64,000 nucleotides of DNA from Pseudobdellovibrionaceae bacterium (GTDB taxonomy: Bacteria; Bdellovibrionota; Bdellovibrionia; Bdellovibrionales; Bdellovibrionaceae), in NCBI GenBank assembly GCA_019637915.1, contig JAHBUV010000001.1, forward strand, positions 2,450,565-2,514,564, given 5' to 3'. A model generated the notes under the pieces. The model was not told the origin of the DNA, did not search any database, and saw only the letters and a program-made list of their open reading frames with translations. This document shows, piece by piece, positions 51,962 to 60,704 of the stretch (the stretch's first letter is position 1; each line of letters starts with the position of its first letter). Position numbers and translations under genes: made by a program.

Positions 51962-53302
51962 TCAGAGTTCGAGGATCACGTCGATGCGGCGGTTTTGCGC
52001 GCGACCGGATTTGCTCTTGTTGTCGCTGATCGGCTTGGAATAACCGTAACCCACGGCCTCGACCTGGTTCCCGGGGATTTCCGAGTTGGCGGTCAGGTAT
52101 TTCTCGACGGCCTGGGCCCGGCGCTCGGACAGATCCTTGTTCAGGGCGGCGGCGCCGACCGCGTCGGTGTGGCCTTCCACGATGACTTTGGAGGCGCCGA
52201 CGCTCTTGATGCCGTCACCGAGTTTTTTCAGCAGACCGAACTGTTCGGGGGCGATGTCCGACTTGCTGGACGCGAAGTTCAGGGCTTTCATGCGCACGAC
52301 GATCTTGTTGCCGTCCATCAGCACGTCGGCTTCGCCGGGCGAGAATTGCGAGCGGATCTGCTCGTAAGCTTTTTGCGGCTCGGCGGCTTTGTCGGCCTCG
52401 GCGAGTTCGCGCGTGGTGCGCTCCAAAGCGGCGGCGCCGCGGTTCAGAACCTGCTGCTGGGCCGTGGTGCGCATGCGCAGATCCTCCACGGCGTTGTCGC
52501 GTTTCTCGAGCTCGGCGGCGACGTTCTCCGAATCCTGGCCGGCCAGATGCTTGCTGGAGCGGGTGAGGGCGAGCAAACGATCCGAGGCTTTTTCAATCCG
52601 CAGGCCCTGCTCCCTCATGGCGTCGGTGATGTCCCCATTGTGCCGGAGTTCGCCGATCAGCTCGTCGATGGCTCCCTGGACGGAGGCCAGGGTGCGCGGG
52701 GCGTAGCGCTTGGCGCCCTCTTTCACGGTCTTCTCGGTGTTGCGGCGGGCGGGGGCGGTCAGGCCTTCCGTGAGCGCTTCGATGCGGGCTTGTTTATAAA
52801 GACCGAGCAACTCCCCGCGCCTTTTTTCCACGCGGGTCAGGTCGCCCTCTTCGGCGCGCGAGGTGAGGTCCGCCATCTGGCGGTCGGCTTTGCGGAAGGT
52901 TTTCTGGGCCAGGCTGTCGGCCTTGGCTTCGACGGCGGCCTTGCGGGCTTCCAGCAGGGGGTCGAAAGCGTTGCGCGAGATCTGGGCCTTTTCATTGGCC
53001 GTTCTCAGGTAGGCGTTGGCGACGGCGACCCGCTCGAGGATTTTCTCGTTCGAGCGGTTCTTCTCGCGCGCCTTCAGGGCGTCGTCGTAGGCCTCTTTGG
53101 CGTTGTCGTAACTCTCGGGTGACAGCACGTCCACTTGCGATGCGCGAGCTTGCTGAAGGTCCAGTTTCGTGGCTTCGATGGCGGCGCTCGGATCGGTGTT
53201 GGCGGGCAGAGCCGTGTAATTTTTCGGCTTCGACGAACAGGCGACCAGGGCGGACAGGAGCAGCGCTCCCGCAGAGATTTTCAACAACTCACGTGTCTTC
53301 AT
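51962..53302 (-). CDS. OmpA-like lipoprotein with long coiled-coil region
   Basis: 446 residues from ATG 53302 with AAAGGAG upstream. Lipobox LVACSS puts the lipid-modified Cys near residue 22. Residues 40-320 are helical (heptad stretches such as DALKAREKNRSNEKILERVA, RRGELLGLYKQARIEALTEG). The C-terminal 110 residues are an OmpA-type peptidoglycan-binding domain: KVIVEGHTDAVGAAALNKDL, SERRAQAVEKYL, SKSGRAQNRRIDVILEL. It would link an outer-membrane or inner-membrane leaflet to the cell wall. Expressed divergently to hpt with 238 bp between starts. Confidence 0.9.
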   Translation of the reverse strand: MKTRELLKISAGALLLSALVACSSKPKNYTALPANTDPSAAIEATKLDLQQARASQVDVLSPESYDNAKEAYDDALKAREKNRSNEKILERVAVANAYLRTANEKAQISRNAFDPLLEARKAAVEAKADSLAQKTFRKADRQMADLTSRAEEGDLTRVEKRRGELLGLYKQARIEALTEGLTAPARRNTEKTVKEGAKRYAPRTLASVQGAIDELIGELRHNGDITDAMREQGLRIEKASDRLLALTRSSKHLAGQDSENVAAELEKRDNAVEDLRMRTTAQQQVLNRGAAALERTTRELAEADKAAEPQKAYEQIRSQFSPGEADVLMDGNKIVVRMKALNFASSKSDIAPEQFGLLKKLGDGIKSVGASKVIVEGHTDAVGAAALNKDLSERRAQAVEKYLTANSEIPGNQVEAVGYGYSKPISDNKSKSGRAQNRRIDVILEL

Positions 53303-53465
53303 TTTCAACTCCTTTGGCACCGAGATTAAATACTCGATGTTGATGGCGCCCATCATGGACTTCGGAGGCGAGGAAGAGGTGTGAATTTTTCTTCTCTGGC
53401 TCGTTCATCGGGGGACATGGGAGCCTTTGTTCGGTCGCAACTCATTGAAAAGAACTCGCTTGTGA

Positions 53466-53493
53466 TTGACATCGCCGGCGGCTTTGATAAATC
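53466..53493 (+). promoter_or_regulatory. Promoter of hpt
   Basis: TTGACA at 53466-53471, a 16-base spacer and TAAATC at 53488-53493. Predicted start about 53500, leader about 40 nt with AGGGGGGA before the ATG. Confidence 0.45.
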
Positions 53494-53540
53494 TCCGGGG
53501 CGAACCACGTCGACCGGGAGAATCTTGAAAAGGGGGGAAT

Positions 53541-53900
53541 ATGCAGCAGACTCACGTTTCATCTCGTTACGGCACTTTTGAAATCGCACCGCCTGAAGAC
53601 CTGCTGGAGTATATCCCCGAGTTCCTCGGCAATCGTGAAAACGATCTCGTCGCCCTTCAGGAGGCGCTCAACAAAGGCAATTACGTCGAGCTGTTCCGCC
53701 TCGGCCACCGCATCAAAGGCGTTTGCCAGCCCTTCGGTTTTGAAATCCTGGGCCGCATCGCCAAAGACCTGGAGGCGGCCGCGCATCGCGAAGACCGCGA
53801 GCTCTGTGAAACTTTGGTCAAGGAGTTCGAGGCCGTCCTGAAAGACGTGTCGCGGGACTTCCCGGCGCGGGAGCAAAAGGACACCCCGGCTTTGATGTGA
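53541..53900 (+). CDS. Stand-alone Hpt (histidine phosphotransfer) protein
   Basis: 119 residues, ATG 53541. The four-helix Hpt pattern is present and the phospho-accepting His lies in FRLGHRIKGVCQPFGFEIL (HxxKG). Flanking helices ENDLVALQEALNKGNYVELF and ELCETLVKEFEAVLKDV fit. It would relay phosphate between a hybrid kinase and a response regulator; the hybrid kinase at 10241 is a possible partner in the same window. No regulator is adjacent. Confidence 0.85.
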   Translation: MQQTHVSSRYGTFEIAPPEDLLEYIPEFLGNRENDLVALQEALNKGNYVELFRLGHRIKGVCQPFGFEILGRIAKDLEAAAHREDRELCETLVKEFEAVLKDVSRDFPAREQKDTPALM

Positions 53901-53920
53901 GAAATTGAATTCATTCCATA

Positions 53921-53953
53921 AAAAAAGGGTGATCCGGCGGATCACCCTTTTTT
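53921..53953. terminator. Bidirectional intrinsic terminator
   Basis: GGGTGATCC (53927-53935) and GGATCACCC (53939-53947) with loop GGC, seven A before and six T after. It serves hpt and the convergent gene at 53972. Confidence 0.93.
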
Positions 53954-53971
53954 ATTTCCCGTGCGGGCCGC

Positions 53972-55357
53972 TCAGCGCCGCAAAGCGCCCACCGGCCAGT
54001 TGCCGACCTCCACGCCGATTTCGCGCAGGCGCAGGATGACCATTCGTTCGTTCTGCACGCCGATCATCTCGGCCTGGAAAACGCGGCCCATCGAATCCAC
54101 CACGGTCAGCACCTCGCCGACGCAGTAGCCGCCGGCGCAGCCTTCCAGCACGCCGATGCGGCCATCATCGGGGATGATTTGCTGCCATCGCCCGTCCATC
54201 GAGGTGACGGCGACGCCGCGCTGATCGGCGCCTTGGACGCGCACGGGGAAGACGCGGTTGCTGGGGTCCACGAGCAGCGCGACCTGACCCTGCTGCCAGC
54301 GCCGGCCGCCCTCCGGGGACGGGTCGTTCGGCGCGGGTCGCTGCGGGCGACCGCCGCCACGGCCTTGTTGAGGGGGCGGGCGTTGCGAGCCCGGCGCGCG
54401 GCCGTTCGGCGCGCCCATCGGGATCAATTCGCTGGTGGGAAGAACGAAACGCTGGCCGCGCGGATCCTCGAGAACCGCGGCTTGCTGGGGCAAAAGACCG
54501 AGGACCCTGAATTCCTGCGAACCGGAATCGCGGCGGAGCACGCGGGCGCCGGCGCAGATCTCGCGCGCGCAGCCCTCGGCGACGGCGAGCTGATGGCGTT
54601 CGAAAGCGTGATACTCCTGGCCTTCGAAAAAGACCGTGTACGTGCCGCGGGGATCGCGGCGGACCACGGTGACGTAGTCGATCCGTCCGCTGCTGCGGCT
54701 GACGGCGATGACCCTCTGACCGTTGAAAAGCTCGTCGGCGGGGACGCCGTTGGGGGAGGACGGGGGCGGGAGTTCGCCCGTTCCGCCACTGCCGCCCGGA
54801 GCGGGTTCCCGCGGGGTGATCGAGGGCACGGGGCCTGAAGATTGCGGCAGATCGGCCGGAGCGCCGGGAACGATGGCACCGGTGTCCGGTTCTTCCGGGG
54901 GGATTTGCTCGGCGGCGGGTTCACGCGCCGTGCCCGGGGACGCGCCGCGCGGGTCTTCGGCGGAATCAACCGTCACGCTGAGATCGAGAATCTGCAAACC
55001 ACCGCGGTACCCCAGCACCCAGGGCTGGGCGGTGGGGGGAGTGGCGGCGTTCAGGGTGATGCTTTGTTCGCTGTTCGGGGGGATGTTGCGGGAGTCGATG
55101 GCCTTGCCGTTGAGCAGGAGTGCGACCATGGCGCCTTGAGCGCGCGTCTTCACGCGCAGGTCCACCTGCACGAGGCGCGCGGTGTCCGCGCCGCCGCCGA
55201 TCTTCTGGCGGCGCAGCTCCGTGGTGAGATTGATGCTGGTGGCGCGGCCTTCCGGGGCTTCCGCGTAGGGGCGGGGCGCGAGATTCACGGTCGTCGCGGC
55301 CAGGGCGGCCTCGGCCAGGAGGCCGATCAACAAAGCGATCAAGGCGTTTTTCATCAT
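53972..55357 (-). CDS. Secreted protein with two repeated Cys-pair beta modules
   Basis: 461 residues from ATG 55357 with GGAGG before it; signal peptide MMKNALIALLIGLLAEAALA. After an N-terminal beta-rich domain (VQVDLRVKTRAQGAMVALLL) and a Pro-rich linker, two related modules appear: one with AVAEGCAREICAGARVLRRD and one with IGVLEGCAGGYCVGEVLTVV, each a Gly-Cys-x4-Cys loop amid strands, separated by a Pro/Gln/Arg-rich linker. Each Cys pair could make a tight disulfide. Family not recognised. Terminator at its 3' end is shared with hpt. Confidence 0.72.
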   Translation of the reverse strand: MMKNALIALLIGLLAEAALAATTVNLAPRPYAEAPEGRATSINLTTELRRQKIGGGADTARLVQVDLRVKTRAQGAMVALLLNGKAIDSRNIPPNSEQSITLNAATPPTAQPWVLGYRGGLQILDLSVTVDSAEDPRGASPGTAREPAAEQIPPEEPDTGAIVPGAPADLPQSSGPVPSITPREPAPGGSGGTGELPPPSSPNGVPADELFNGQRVIAVSRSSGRIDYVTVVRRDPRGTYTVFFEGQEYHAFERHQLAVAEGCAREICAGARVLRRDSGSQEFRVLGLLPQQAAVLEDPRGQRFVLPTSELIPMGAPNGRAPGSQRPPPQQGRGGGRPQRPAPNDPSPEGGRRWQQGQVALLVDPSNRVFPVRVQGADQRGVAVTSMDGRWQQIIPDDGRIGVLEGCAGGYCVGEVLTVVDSMGRVFQAEMIGVQNERMVILRLREIGVEVGNWPVGALRR

Positions 55358-55499
55358 CGTTTCCTCCGTGTCAGGGACGAAACACCGTTTACCGCCGCCC
55401 CCGGGCGGGGTCACGTTCTGGCGGGGAGATCGCGAAAAAAACGATTTTTCCCTCGGTGGACAGGAAGATTTTTCAGGTGCCCGCGCGGCGGTGCGCCCT

Positions 55500-56579
55500 T
55501 CAGGGACAAAGCGTCTCGGGCTTTTCCGTGCGCAGGCGCGACACCAGGGTTTTCAGTTCCTCTTCGGGCTTGGCGGCTTTCTCGAGGGTGCGGGCGCAAT
55601 CCAGGAATTTTTTCCAGGAGCTTCCCACGCCGGCGTAGAGGCTCTCGAAGTCGCTGAGGTCCTGCATGTAGGTCCGGTAATACAGCAGGCGGGCGTTGTT
55701 CAGGCCGATGTCCGGAAAATTTTTGTAGGAAGCGGTTTTCATTTTCGGCAGCGCGCGGAGGCGGAATTCACTCTGGATTTTCCGGAAGCGTTCCTCGCGC
55801 AGCTCTTCGCGGCGTTGGTCCGCGGGCAGCCGCTCGTACCAGTTTTTCAATTCCCTGATTTGCGGGCCGATGAAATCGGAAAAGAGGGCGTCGTCGGCAT
55901 TTTCGTCGCGGATCCTTTTCACGGTCGGCGAGTCGGGGCCCTCGCGTTCGAGATAAAACTCCTCGGTGCCGCGGTTGCCGACGAACACCGCCAGGCGCTC
56001 GTTGAAGTCGGCGGAGTTGCGGATGTAGAGGGTGGTGTGCACGGTCTCGTGGATGATGGTGTTGACCAGGCCCGCCTCGCTTCCGCGCAGCATGGAGGAC
56101 AGCACGGGGTCGTTGAACCAGCCGAGGGTGCTGTAGGCGGAAACCCCGCGCAGGAAAGTGTCGAGGCCCTCTCGCTCCAGCTCGCCCTGCTCCTCCTTCG
56201 CGTCGTTCTCGTCGGCGAAACCGCGGTAAGGCATGCGGCCGACGATCGGATAGGACCATTCGTGATGCTCCAGTTTCCAGCGGGGGGCGGCGCTCACCAC
56301 GTAGGAAACGTAAGGGCGGTCCAGCTGCACGAAGCTCGTGTAGCTCTTGCCCTCTTTCAGGGACATCTTCTTCACGGCGTGGTCGTGGGCTTCCTGGGCG
56401 CGGCGCAATTTCTCTTTTTGCGTTTCATCGAGTCCCGGATCCCGCAAAGCCTCCTCAATGGGCACGCGCTTCGAAAGGAGGGAGAGCTGGCTGCGGGCGC
56501 TTTTGTACAGGTAACCGATCTGACACCCCGTCAGCAGCGGCCACAGGAGGAGCAGGGGAAGGCTTTTCAGAACATCCAT
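55500..56579 (-). CDS. Predicted lipoprotein aminopeptidase (DUF2265/PF10023-type)
   Basis: 359 residues. Lipobox LLTGC (Cys 19) after a short signal. The zinc motif is HExxH in VNTIIHETVHTTLYIRNSAD, followed by FNERLAVFVGNRGTEEFY, where the downstream Glu is the third ligand; this is the signature of the predicted aminopeptidase family. It probably sits on the periplasmic face of the inner or outer membrane. Its start overlaps the end of the upstream barrel gene by 13 bases. Confidence 0.87.
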   Translation of the reverse strand: MDVLKSLPLLLLWPLLTGCQIGYLYKSARSQLSLLSKRVPIEEALRDPGLDETQKEKLRRAQEAHDHAVKKMSLKEGKSYTSFVQLDRPYVSYVVSAAPRWKLEHHEWSYPIVGRMPYRGFADENDAKEEQGELEREGLDTFLRGVSAYSTLGWFNDPVLSSMLRGSEAGLVNTIIHETVHTTLYIRNSADFNERLAVFVGNRGTEEFYLEREGPDSPTVKRIRDENADDALFSDFIGPQIRELKNWYERLPADQRREELREERFRKIQSEFRLRALPKMKTASYKNFPDIGLNNARLLYYRTYMQDLSDFESLYAGVGSSWKKFLDCARTLEKAAKPEEELKTLVSRLRTEKPETLCP

Positions 56580-57148
56580 GTGACGCCGGCGCGGATGGCA
56601 TCGTCATTGGAGAAAAGCCCTTCGCCGAGCGGCGTTTTCCAGGCGTCGTAGCTGACCTTGACGCCGAATTGGCTGGTGAAGGCGAGCTTGAAGCCGACGC
56701 CGTAGCTCGGCACGAGGGCGACCTCGGGATCCAGGGTGTAGGTTTCGAGGTTGTTGAGCTTCACTTCCTGCGTGCGGCGCAGTTGCGCGGCCCCGCCCTT
56801 CAGGTAGGGTTGGAAAAACGCCTGCTTCCCGGCCAGCACCCAGATCAGGTCCGCGCCCTGGATCTGCGTCGTTTGCACGACCGTGCGTTCGGACACGATG
56901 GTGGCGCCGGATTTGATTTTTTCCTGTTGCACGCCGACCGCCGAGGTGTAGCTCAGCTCGAGGGCGAGGGTTTCCATGAAGTAGAACGACAGCGAGGCCG
57001 TCAGCGATTCGCTGGTGACGTAATTGTCGGCGTCGAAGGAGTTTTTTTTCTTCCCGTAGCTCACCCCCACTTCGGTGAAGACGGCGCGGGCCTGAAAAGC
57101 GACGGCGGACAACGACAGGAAAACAAAGGTGGAGAGAAGCCGTTTCAT
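56567..57148 (-). CDS. Small outer-membrane beta-barrel protein
   Basis: 193 residues from ATG 57148. Signal peptide MKRLLSTFVFLSLSAVAFQA. Alternating strands (SLTASLSFYFMETLALELSY, GVGFKLAFTSQFGVKVSYDA) and a C-terminal Phe (GVTWMF) show a barrel, similar to the OmpW or OmpX size class. Specific function unknown. It overlaps the lipoprotein aminopeptidase start, so the two are translated together. Confidence 0.8.
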   Translation of the reverse strand: MKRLLSTFVFLSLSAVAFQARAVFTEVGVSYGKKKNSFDADNYVTSESLTASLSFYFMETLALELSYTSAVGVQQEKIKSGATIVSERTVVQTTQIQGADLIWVLAGKQAFFQPYLKGGAAQLRRTQEVKLNNLETYTLDPEVALVPSYGVGFKLAFTSQFGVKVSYDAWKTPLGEGLFSNDDAIRAGVTWMF

Positions 57149-57225
57149 CCCTTCCATTCTACCCGCGCGGGCGGGAGGGCGCACGTCCTGAAAAGGACCG
57201 GATCATGCCGGACAAAAGCCCCGGA

Positions 57226-58119
57226 TCAGCGGTGCACGAGGGCGCCCGGCGACCAGCGCACGGTGAAGGAGTACTGCAGGTGGATGAAACCGTCCGGCCC
57301 GACCATCTCGGCGGGCGGGTTCGGGAAAACCGCGGCGTCGCGGAAGGCGCCGACGGCGGCGAAATCAAAACGCTTGATGCCACATTCCTGCTGGATGCGC
57401 GCCGAATGAAAACGCCCGTCCGGGGTCAGCAGGAACTCGATGCGGGTGAACCAGTTTTTCTTGCCCACCACGTTCAGCAGGTATTCCTGCGGGAAGCTGT
57501 CGACGGCTTGTTTCAAGCCTTGCTCCCAGCGGAAACGCACCAGGTCCTCGACCCGGGAGTAGAAGGAATAAAATTTGAAGCGATCGGTGTTGAGCGCGGT
57601 GAAGTCCCCGAGAGCCACGTCATCGGGGAGCACTTCGCCCACCGTCGACGGCGCGTCCTCGAAGGCGACGGCGCGGCCGTCGGGCCTCGGCAGGGGGATG
57701 GGCTCGTAGCCGTCTTTCGCGGCGGCGGCGTTTTTTTCGCCGAGCCGGCGGTTCTGCTCCTCGTTCCAGCGGCGCAGCCAGCTGTTTTGCGGCAAGGACC
57801 TGTTGTTCTGGGTCAGGCCGGTCTGGCGCGCCTTGGTCTCCTGCAGGACGCGCTGCTGGCGGGCCGACAGGAAGCGGGCTTCATCGTCGGCCTTGTCGTC
57901 CTTCTGGCGATCCGGGGGCGTCACGTCGCGCACGACCTGGCGGTCTTTCGGCGGGGCGGTCGCGGGATTTTTTTCGATGATCACGATCTCCGCGATGCGC
58001 GGGTCGGGCTGGTTCCACCACATCCAGGAATCCGGCACGGATTGCAGGCCCAGCAGGAGCAGCGAATGCAGCCCCAGACTCGCCAATAAACCGAATAGGA
58101 AAAGGTGCCGAAATTTCAT
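57226..58119 (-). CDS. TonB-like energy transducer or TonB-family protein
   Basis: 297 residues from ATG 58119. One N-terminal helix (FLFGLLASLGLHSLLLLGL) anchors it in the inner membrane, followed by a charged Pro/Lys linker (NPATAPPKDRQVVRDVTPPD) and a C-terminal domain with FRWEQGLKQAVDS, TRIEFLLTPDGRFHSARIQQ and FPNPPAEMVGPDGFIHLQYS, the TonB C-terminal pattern. Such proteins transmit proton-motive force to outer-membrane receptors; no ExbBD or receptor gene is adjacent. The ribosome-binding site is rather far (about 11 bases). Confidence 0.82.
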   Translation of the reverse strand: MKFRHLFLFGLLASLGLHSLLLLGLQSVPDSWMWWNQPDPRIAEIVIIEKNPATAPPKDRQVVRDVTPPDRQKDDKADDEARFLSARQQRVLQETKARQTGLTQNNRSLPQNSWLRRWNEEQNRRLGEKNAAAAKDGYEPIPLPRPDGRAVAFEDAPSTVGEVLPDDVALGDFTALNTDRFKFYSFYSRVEDLVRFRWEQGLKQAVDSFPQEYLLNVVGKKNWFTRIEFLLTPDGRFHSARIQQECGIKRFDFAAVGAFRDAAVFPNPPAEMVGPDGFIHLQYSFTVRWSPGALVHR

Positions 58120-58234
58120 GATGATACGATCCCTCCGTCTCAGACTAGAACACTCCCGGACGATCGGCCAGCCTTGCGGCCTCAAGTTGAAACAAATTCT
58201 GCCGATAGGTGAGGTATGACACAAGGGGGGCTTG

Positions 58235-58744
58235 GTGGGGAAACTCATCGATCTGACGGCTCGTTTAAATAATAAAAAAGACAGTAAAATCGCTGGCATG
58301 AAGAAGAAGGCCGAGGTCTTCGACCTGGTCGAACCCCGCCAGGCGATTTTGCAGGATGAGCGTCGCGAACTGCGTCGGACGATTCTCACGGAGTTCGTCG
58401 GCGCCTTCGTGGTGGTGCCCGAGCGCGGCCTCCTGCGCGTGAGCCTCTACGATATTTCCGATGACGGTCTGGCTTTTGAAATGGACCTCGAACAGGGTTC
58501 CTACCAGGAGCACGAACGCGTCGCCATGCGCATCTACCTCAATCACAAAACCTACTTTGAATTCGTCGTGCAGGTGAAGTGGCGCGAGCTGCAGGAGCAG
58601 CAAGGCATCATCCGTCACGGAACGATGTTCGTGAAGAACACGGTGAACGACGTCGCCCTCAAGCACTTCGTGAAATTCATCGAAGCGGTGAGCGTGAATC
58701 TGCGCGCCGACGACGGCGATCTGCAGATTTCCAACGGCTCCTGA
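58235..58744 (+). CDS. PilZ-domain c-di-GMP-binding protein
   Basis: 169 residues from GTG 58235, four bases after AAGGGGGG; a TTG two codons earlier is less likely. The PilZ ligand motifs are present: RxxxR in DERRELRRTILTE and DxSxxG in LYDISDDGLAFEM. The N-terminal 30 residues are basic. The protein would act as a c-di-GMP receptor, possibly answering the cyclase at 45543. Followed by a strong terminator. Confidence 0.87.
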   Translation: MGKLIDLTARLNNKKDSKIAGMKKKAEVFDLVEPRQAILQDERRELRRTILTEFVGAFVVVPERGLLRVSLYDISDDGLAFEMDLEQGSYQEHERVAMRIYLNHKTYFEFVVQVKWRELQEQQGIIRHGTMFVKNTVNDVALKHFVKFIEAVSVNLRADDGDLQISNGS

Positions 58745-58778
58745 GTCCCCGGTTTCCGGGATAACGCGACTGCCAAAG

Positions 58779-58808
58779 CAAGGCGCCGGAAACCGGCGCC
58801 TTGTTGTT
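58779..58808 (+). terminator. Intrinsic terminator after pilZ
   Basis: CAAGGCGCCGG (58779-58789) and CCGGCGCCTTG (58793-58803) form an 11-bp stem with loop AAA, then TTGTTTTT. It separates pilZ from the PhoH gene. Confidence 0.92.
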
Positions 58809-58849
58809 TTTGCGTGGACTTTGGTCCGGCCCTGAGGTGCAATTTTCCC

Positions 58850-60187
58850 ATGAGCCAAAACACCTCCGGCAAAACCAAACGCAAAAAAATCGTCATCGAC
58901 ACCAACGTGATCCTCTTCGACGCCCTGGCCATGATCAAGATGGGCGAGGGGGACATTCACATCCCGATCTCGGTCATCGAGGAGATCGATCGCTTCAAGC
59001 GGGATCAAGGTGAAAACGGCCGCAACGCCCGTCAATTCAGCCGCTTCATCGACGTTCTGCGCGCCAAGGGCTCGCTGGCCCAGGGCGTGCCCATCGACAG
59101 CAACCCCGAGACCTACGTTTACATCAGCACCGATCTGGTGATGGCCGGCATGCCCACGGAGCTGGACGTGGTGAAGGCCGACAACCGCATCCTGATGACG
59201 GCCCTGGCGCTGCAGAAACAGCACCCCCGCCACAAGGTGGAGCTGATCTCGAAGGACATCAACCTGCGCATCAAGGCCGACGTCTACGGCATCACCGCCA
59301 AGGACTACGAACCCAGCACCGCTTCGCCCGACGAGTTGTACGAGGGTTATCAGGAGCTCGAGCTCGCCCCGAACAAGATCGATCAGTTCTACAAGGACAA
59401 GCGCCTGGAGGTGAGCGAGTTCAAGCTGCAGGCGAACCAGTACCTGATCATGAAAGACGTTTCCAATCCGAATCACTCGGCGGTGGGACGTTACTCCGAA
59501 GCCGAAAAGGCCATCGTGCCCCTGCTGGTCCCGACCGACGGCATCTGGGGCGTGCACGCCCGCAACGTCGAGCAGTCCTTCGCCTTGGACTGCCTGTTGA
59601 ACGACGAGATCCTGTTCGTGTCCCTGATCGGGAAAGCCGGGACGGGGAAAACCCTGCTGGCGATCGCCGCGGGCCTGCACAAAACCCTGGATGAGGGCCG
59701 CTTCCAGCGCTTGCTGGTGTCCCGTCCGATCTTCCCCATGGGCCGCGACATCGGTTACCTGCCCGGGGACATCGAGCAGAAGCTGAATCCCTGGATGCAG
59801 CCGATCTTCGACAACGTCGAATTCCTGATGGGCGCCGACAAAAAAGCCGCCGGTCGTGCCCAAGAATTGATCAATCAGGGCATGCTGAACATCGAGCCGC
59901 TGACCTATATCCGCGGCCGCAGCATCCCGAAGCAGTACCTGATCGTGGACGAAGCCCAGAACTTGACGCCGCACGAGATCAAAACCATCGTGACGCGGGC
60001 GGGTCGGGGCACCAAAGTCGTTTTGACCGGGGACATTTATCAGATTGATAATCCCTACGTCGATTCGGCGAACAGCGGTTTGACCTACTCCGTGGAGCGT
60101 TTCAAGGGTCATCCCATCGCGGCTCACGTCACCTTGACGAAGGGGGAACGTTCCGAGCTCGCCGAACTTGCGGCCAATATTTTGTAA
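58850..60187 (+). CDS. phoH2: PIN-PhoH2 RNA helicase/nuclease-like ATPase
   Basis: 445 residues from ATG 58850. The N-terminal PIN domain (about 10-145) keeps the acidic residues DTNVILFDAL, EEIDRF and KADNRIL. The C-terminal PhoH ATPase (about 215-445) has Walker A LIGKAGTGKTLLAIA and Walker B YLIVDEAQNLTP. PhoH2 proteins of this order unwind and cleave RNA and often act in toxin-antitoxin operons; no PhoAT-like antitoxin is seen here. A ribosome-binding site GAGG lies somewhat far from the ATG. Confidence 0.92.
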   Translation: MSQNTSGKTKRKKIVIDTNVILFDALAMIKMGEGDIHIPISVIEEIDRFKRDQGENGRNARQFSRFIDVLRAKGSLAQGVPIDSNPETYVYISTDLVMAGMPTELDVVKADNRILMTALALQKQHPRHKVELISKDINLRIKADVYGITAKDYEPSTASPDELYEGYQELELAPNKIDQFYKDKRLEVSEFKLQANQYLIMKDVSNPNHSAVGRYSEAEKAIVPLLVPTDGIWGVHARNVEQSFALDCLLNDEILFVSLIGKAGTGKTLLAIAAGLHKTLDEGRFQRLLVSRPIFPMGRDIGYLPGDIEQKLNPWMQPIFDNVEFLMGADKKAAGRAQELINQGMLNIEPLTYIRGRSIPKQYLIVDEAQNLTPHEIKTIVTRAGRGTKVVLTGDIYQIDNPYVDSANSGLTYSVERFKGHPIAAHVTLTKGERSELAELAANIL

Positions 60188-60212
60188 GCCGTTGTTTCGG
60201 AGAGGATGAGGA

Positions 60213-60611
60213 ATGTTCAAGGTCGGCGATCGCATTGAGTTGGAAGTGGAAGTCACGGGCGAGATGGTCCGTAAATTCGCCGAAGTGTCCGGCGACTTCA
60301 ATCCGATTCACCTCGACGAGGAGTACGCCAAGACCACGCGTTTTGGTCGCTGCATCGCCCACGGCATGCTCAGCGCCGCCTTGATCTCCCGCGTTCTCGC
60401 CCAGCGTCTCGGTCCGGGCGGCATCTACATGTCGCAAAGCCTGAAATTCATGAACCCGATTTTCATCGGGGAAAAAGTCCGCGTGGAGATCGAAGTGAGG
60501 ACTTTGCGCGAAGGCAAAGGCATCGGCGTGGTCGAAACCAATGTCGTCAAAACGAACGGAGATGTCTGCGTGAAGGGCGAAGCCATGATCATGGCCGCCA
60601 AGAGCGTCTGA
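60213..60611 (+). CDS. MaoC-like (R)-specific enoyl-CoA hydratase (PhaJ-type)
   Basis: 132 residues, hot-dog fold. The hydratase motif is GDFNPIHLDEEYAKTTRFG with catalytic Asp and His, and AHGMLSAALISRVL. It hydrates trans-2-enoyl-CoA to (R)-3-hydroxyacyl-CoA, linking beta-oxidation with polyester synthesis; PhaC is not in the window. It starts 25 bp after the PhoH gene, so cotranscription is likely. Confidence 0.9.
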   Translation: MFKVGDRIELEVEVTGEMVRKFAEVSGDFNPIHLDEEYAKTTRFGRCIAHGMLSAALISRVLAQRLGPGGIYMSQSLKFMNPIFIGEKVRVEIEVRTLREGKGIGVVETNVVKTNGDVCVKGEAMIMAAKSV

Positions 60612-60704
60612 TTTTCCATTTCGCCTTCCGTCCCGCGCCCAAGGTCCGGTCCGTCTTGAAATCCCCCTTCTTCCCTCTCATTCTGAATGGGAAGAGGATT
60701 CGCG

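Noticed and set aside
58265-60301. A 678-codon minus-strand frame opposite pilZ and phoH2
   Set aside because: Shadow; crosses the intrinsic terminator at 58779 and has no recognisable domain.
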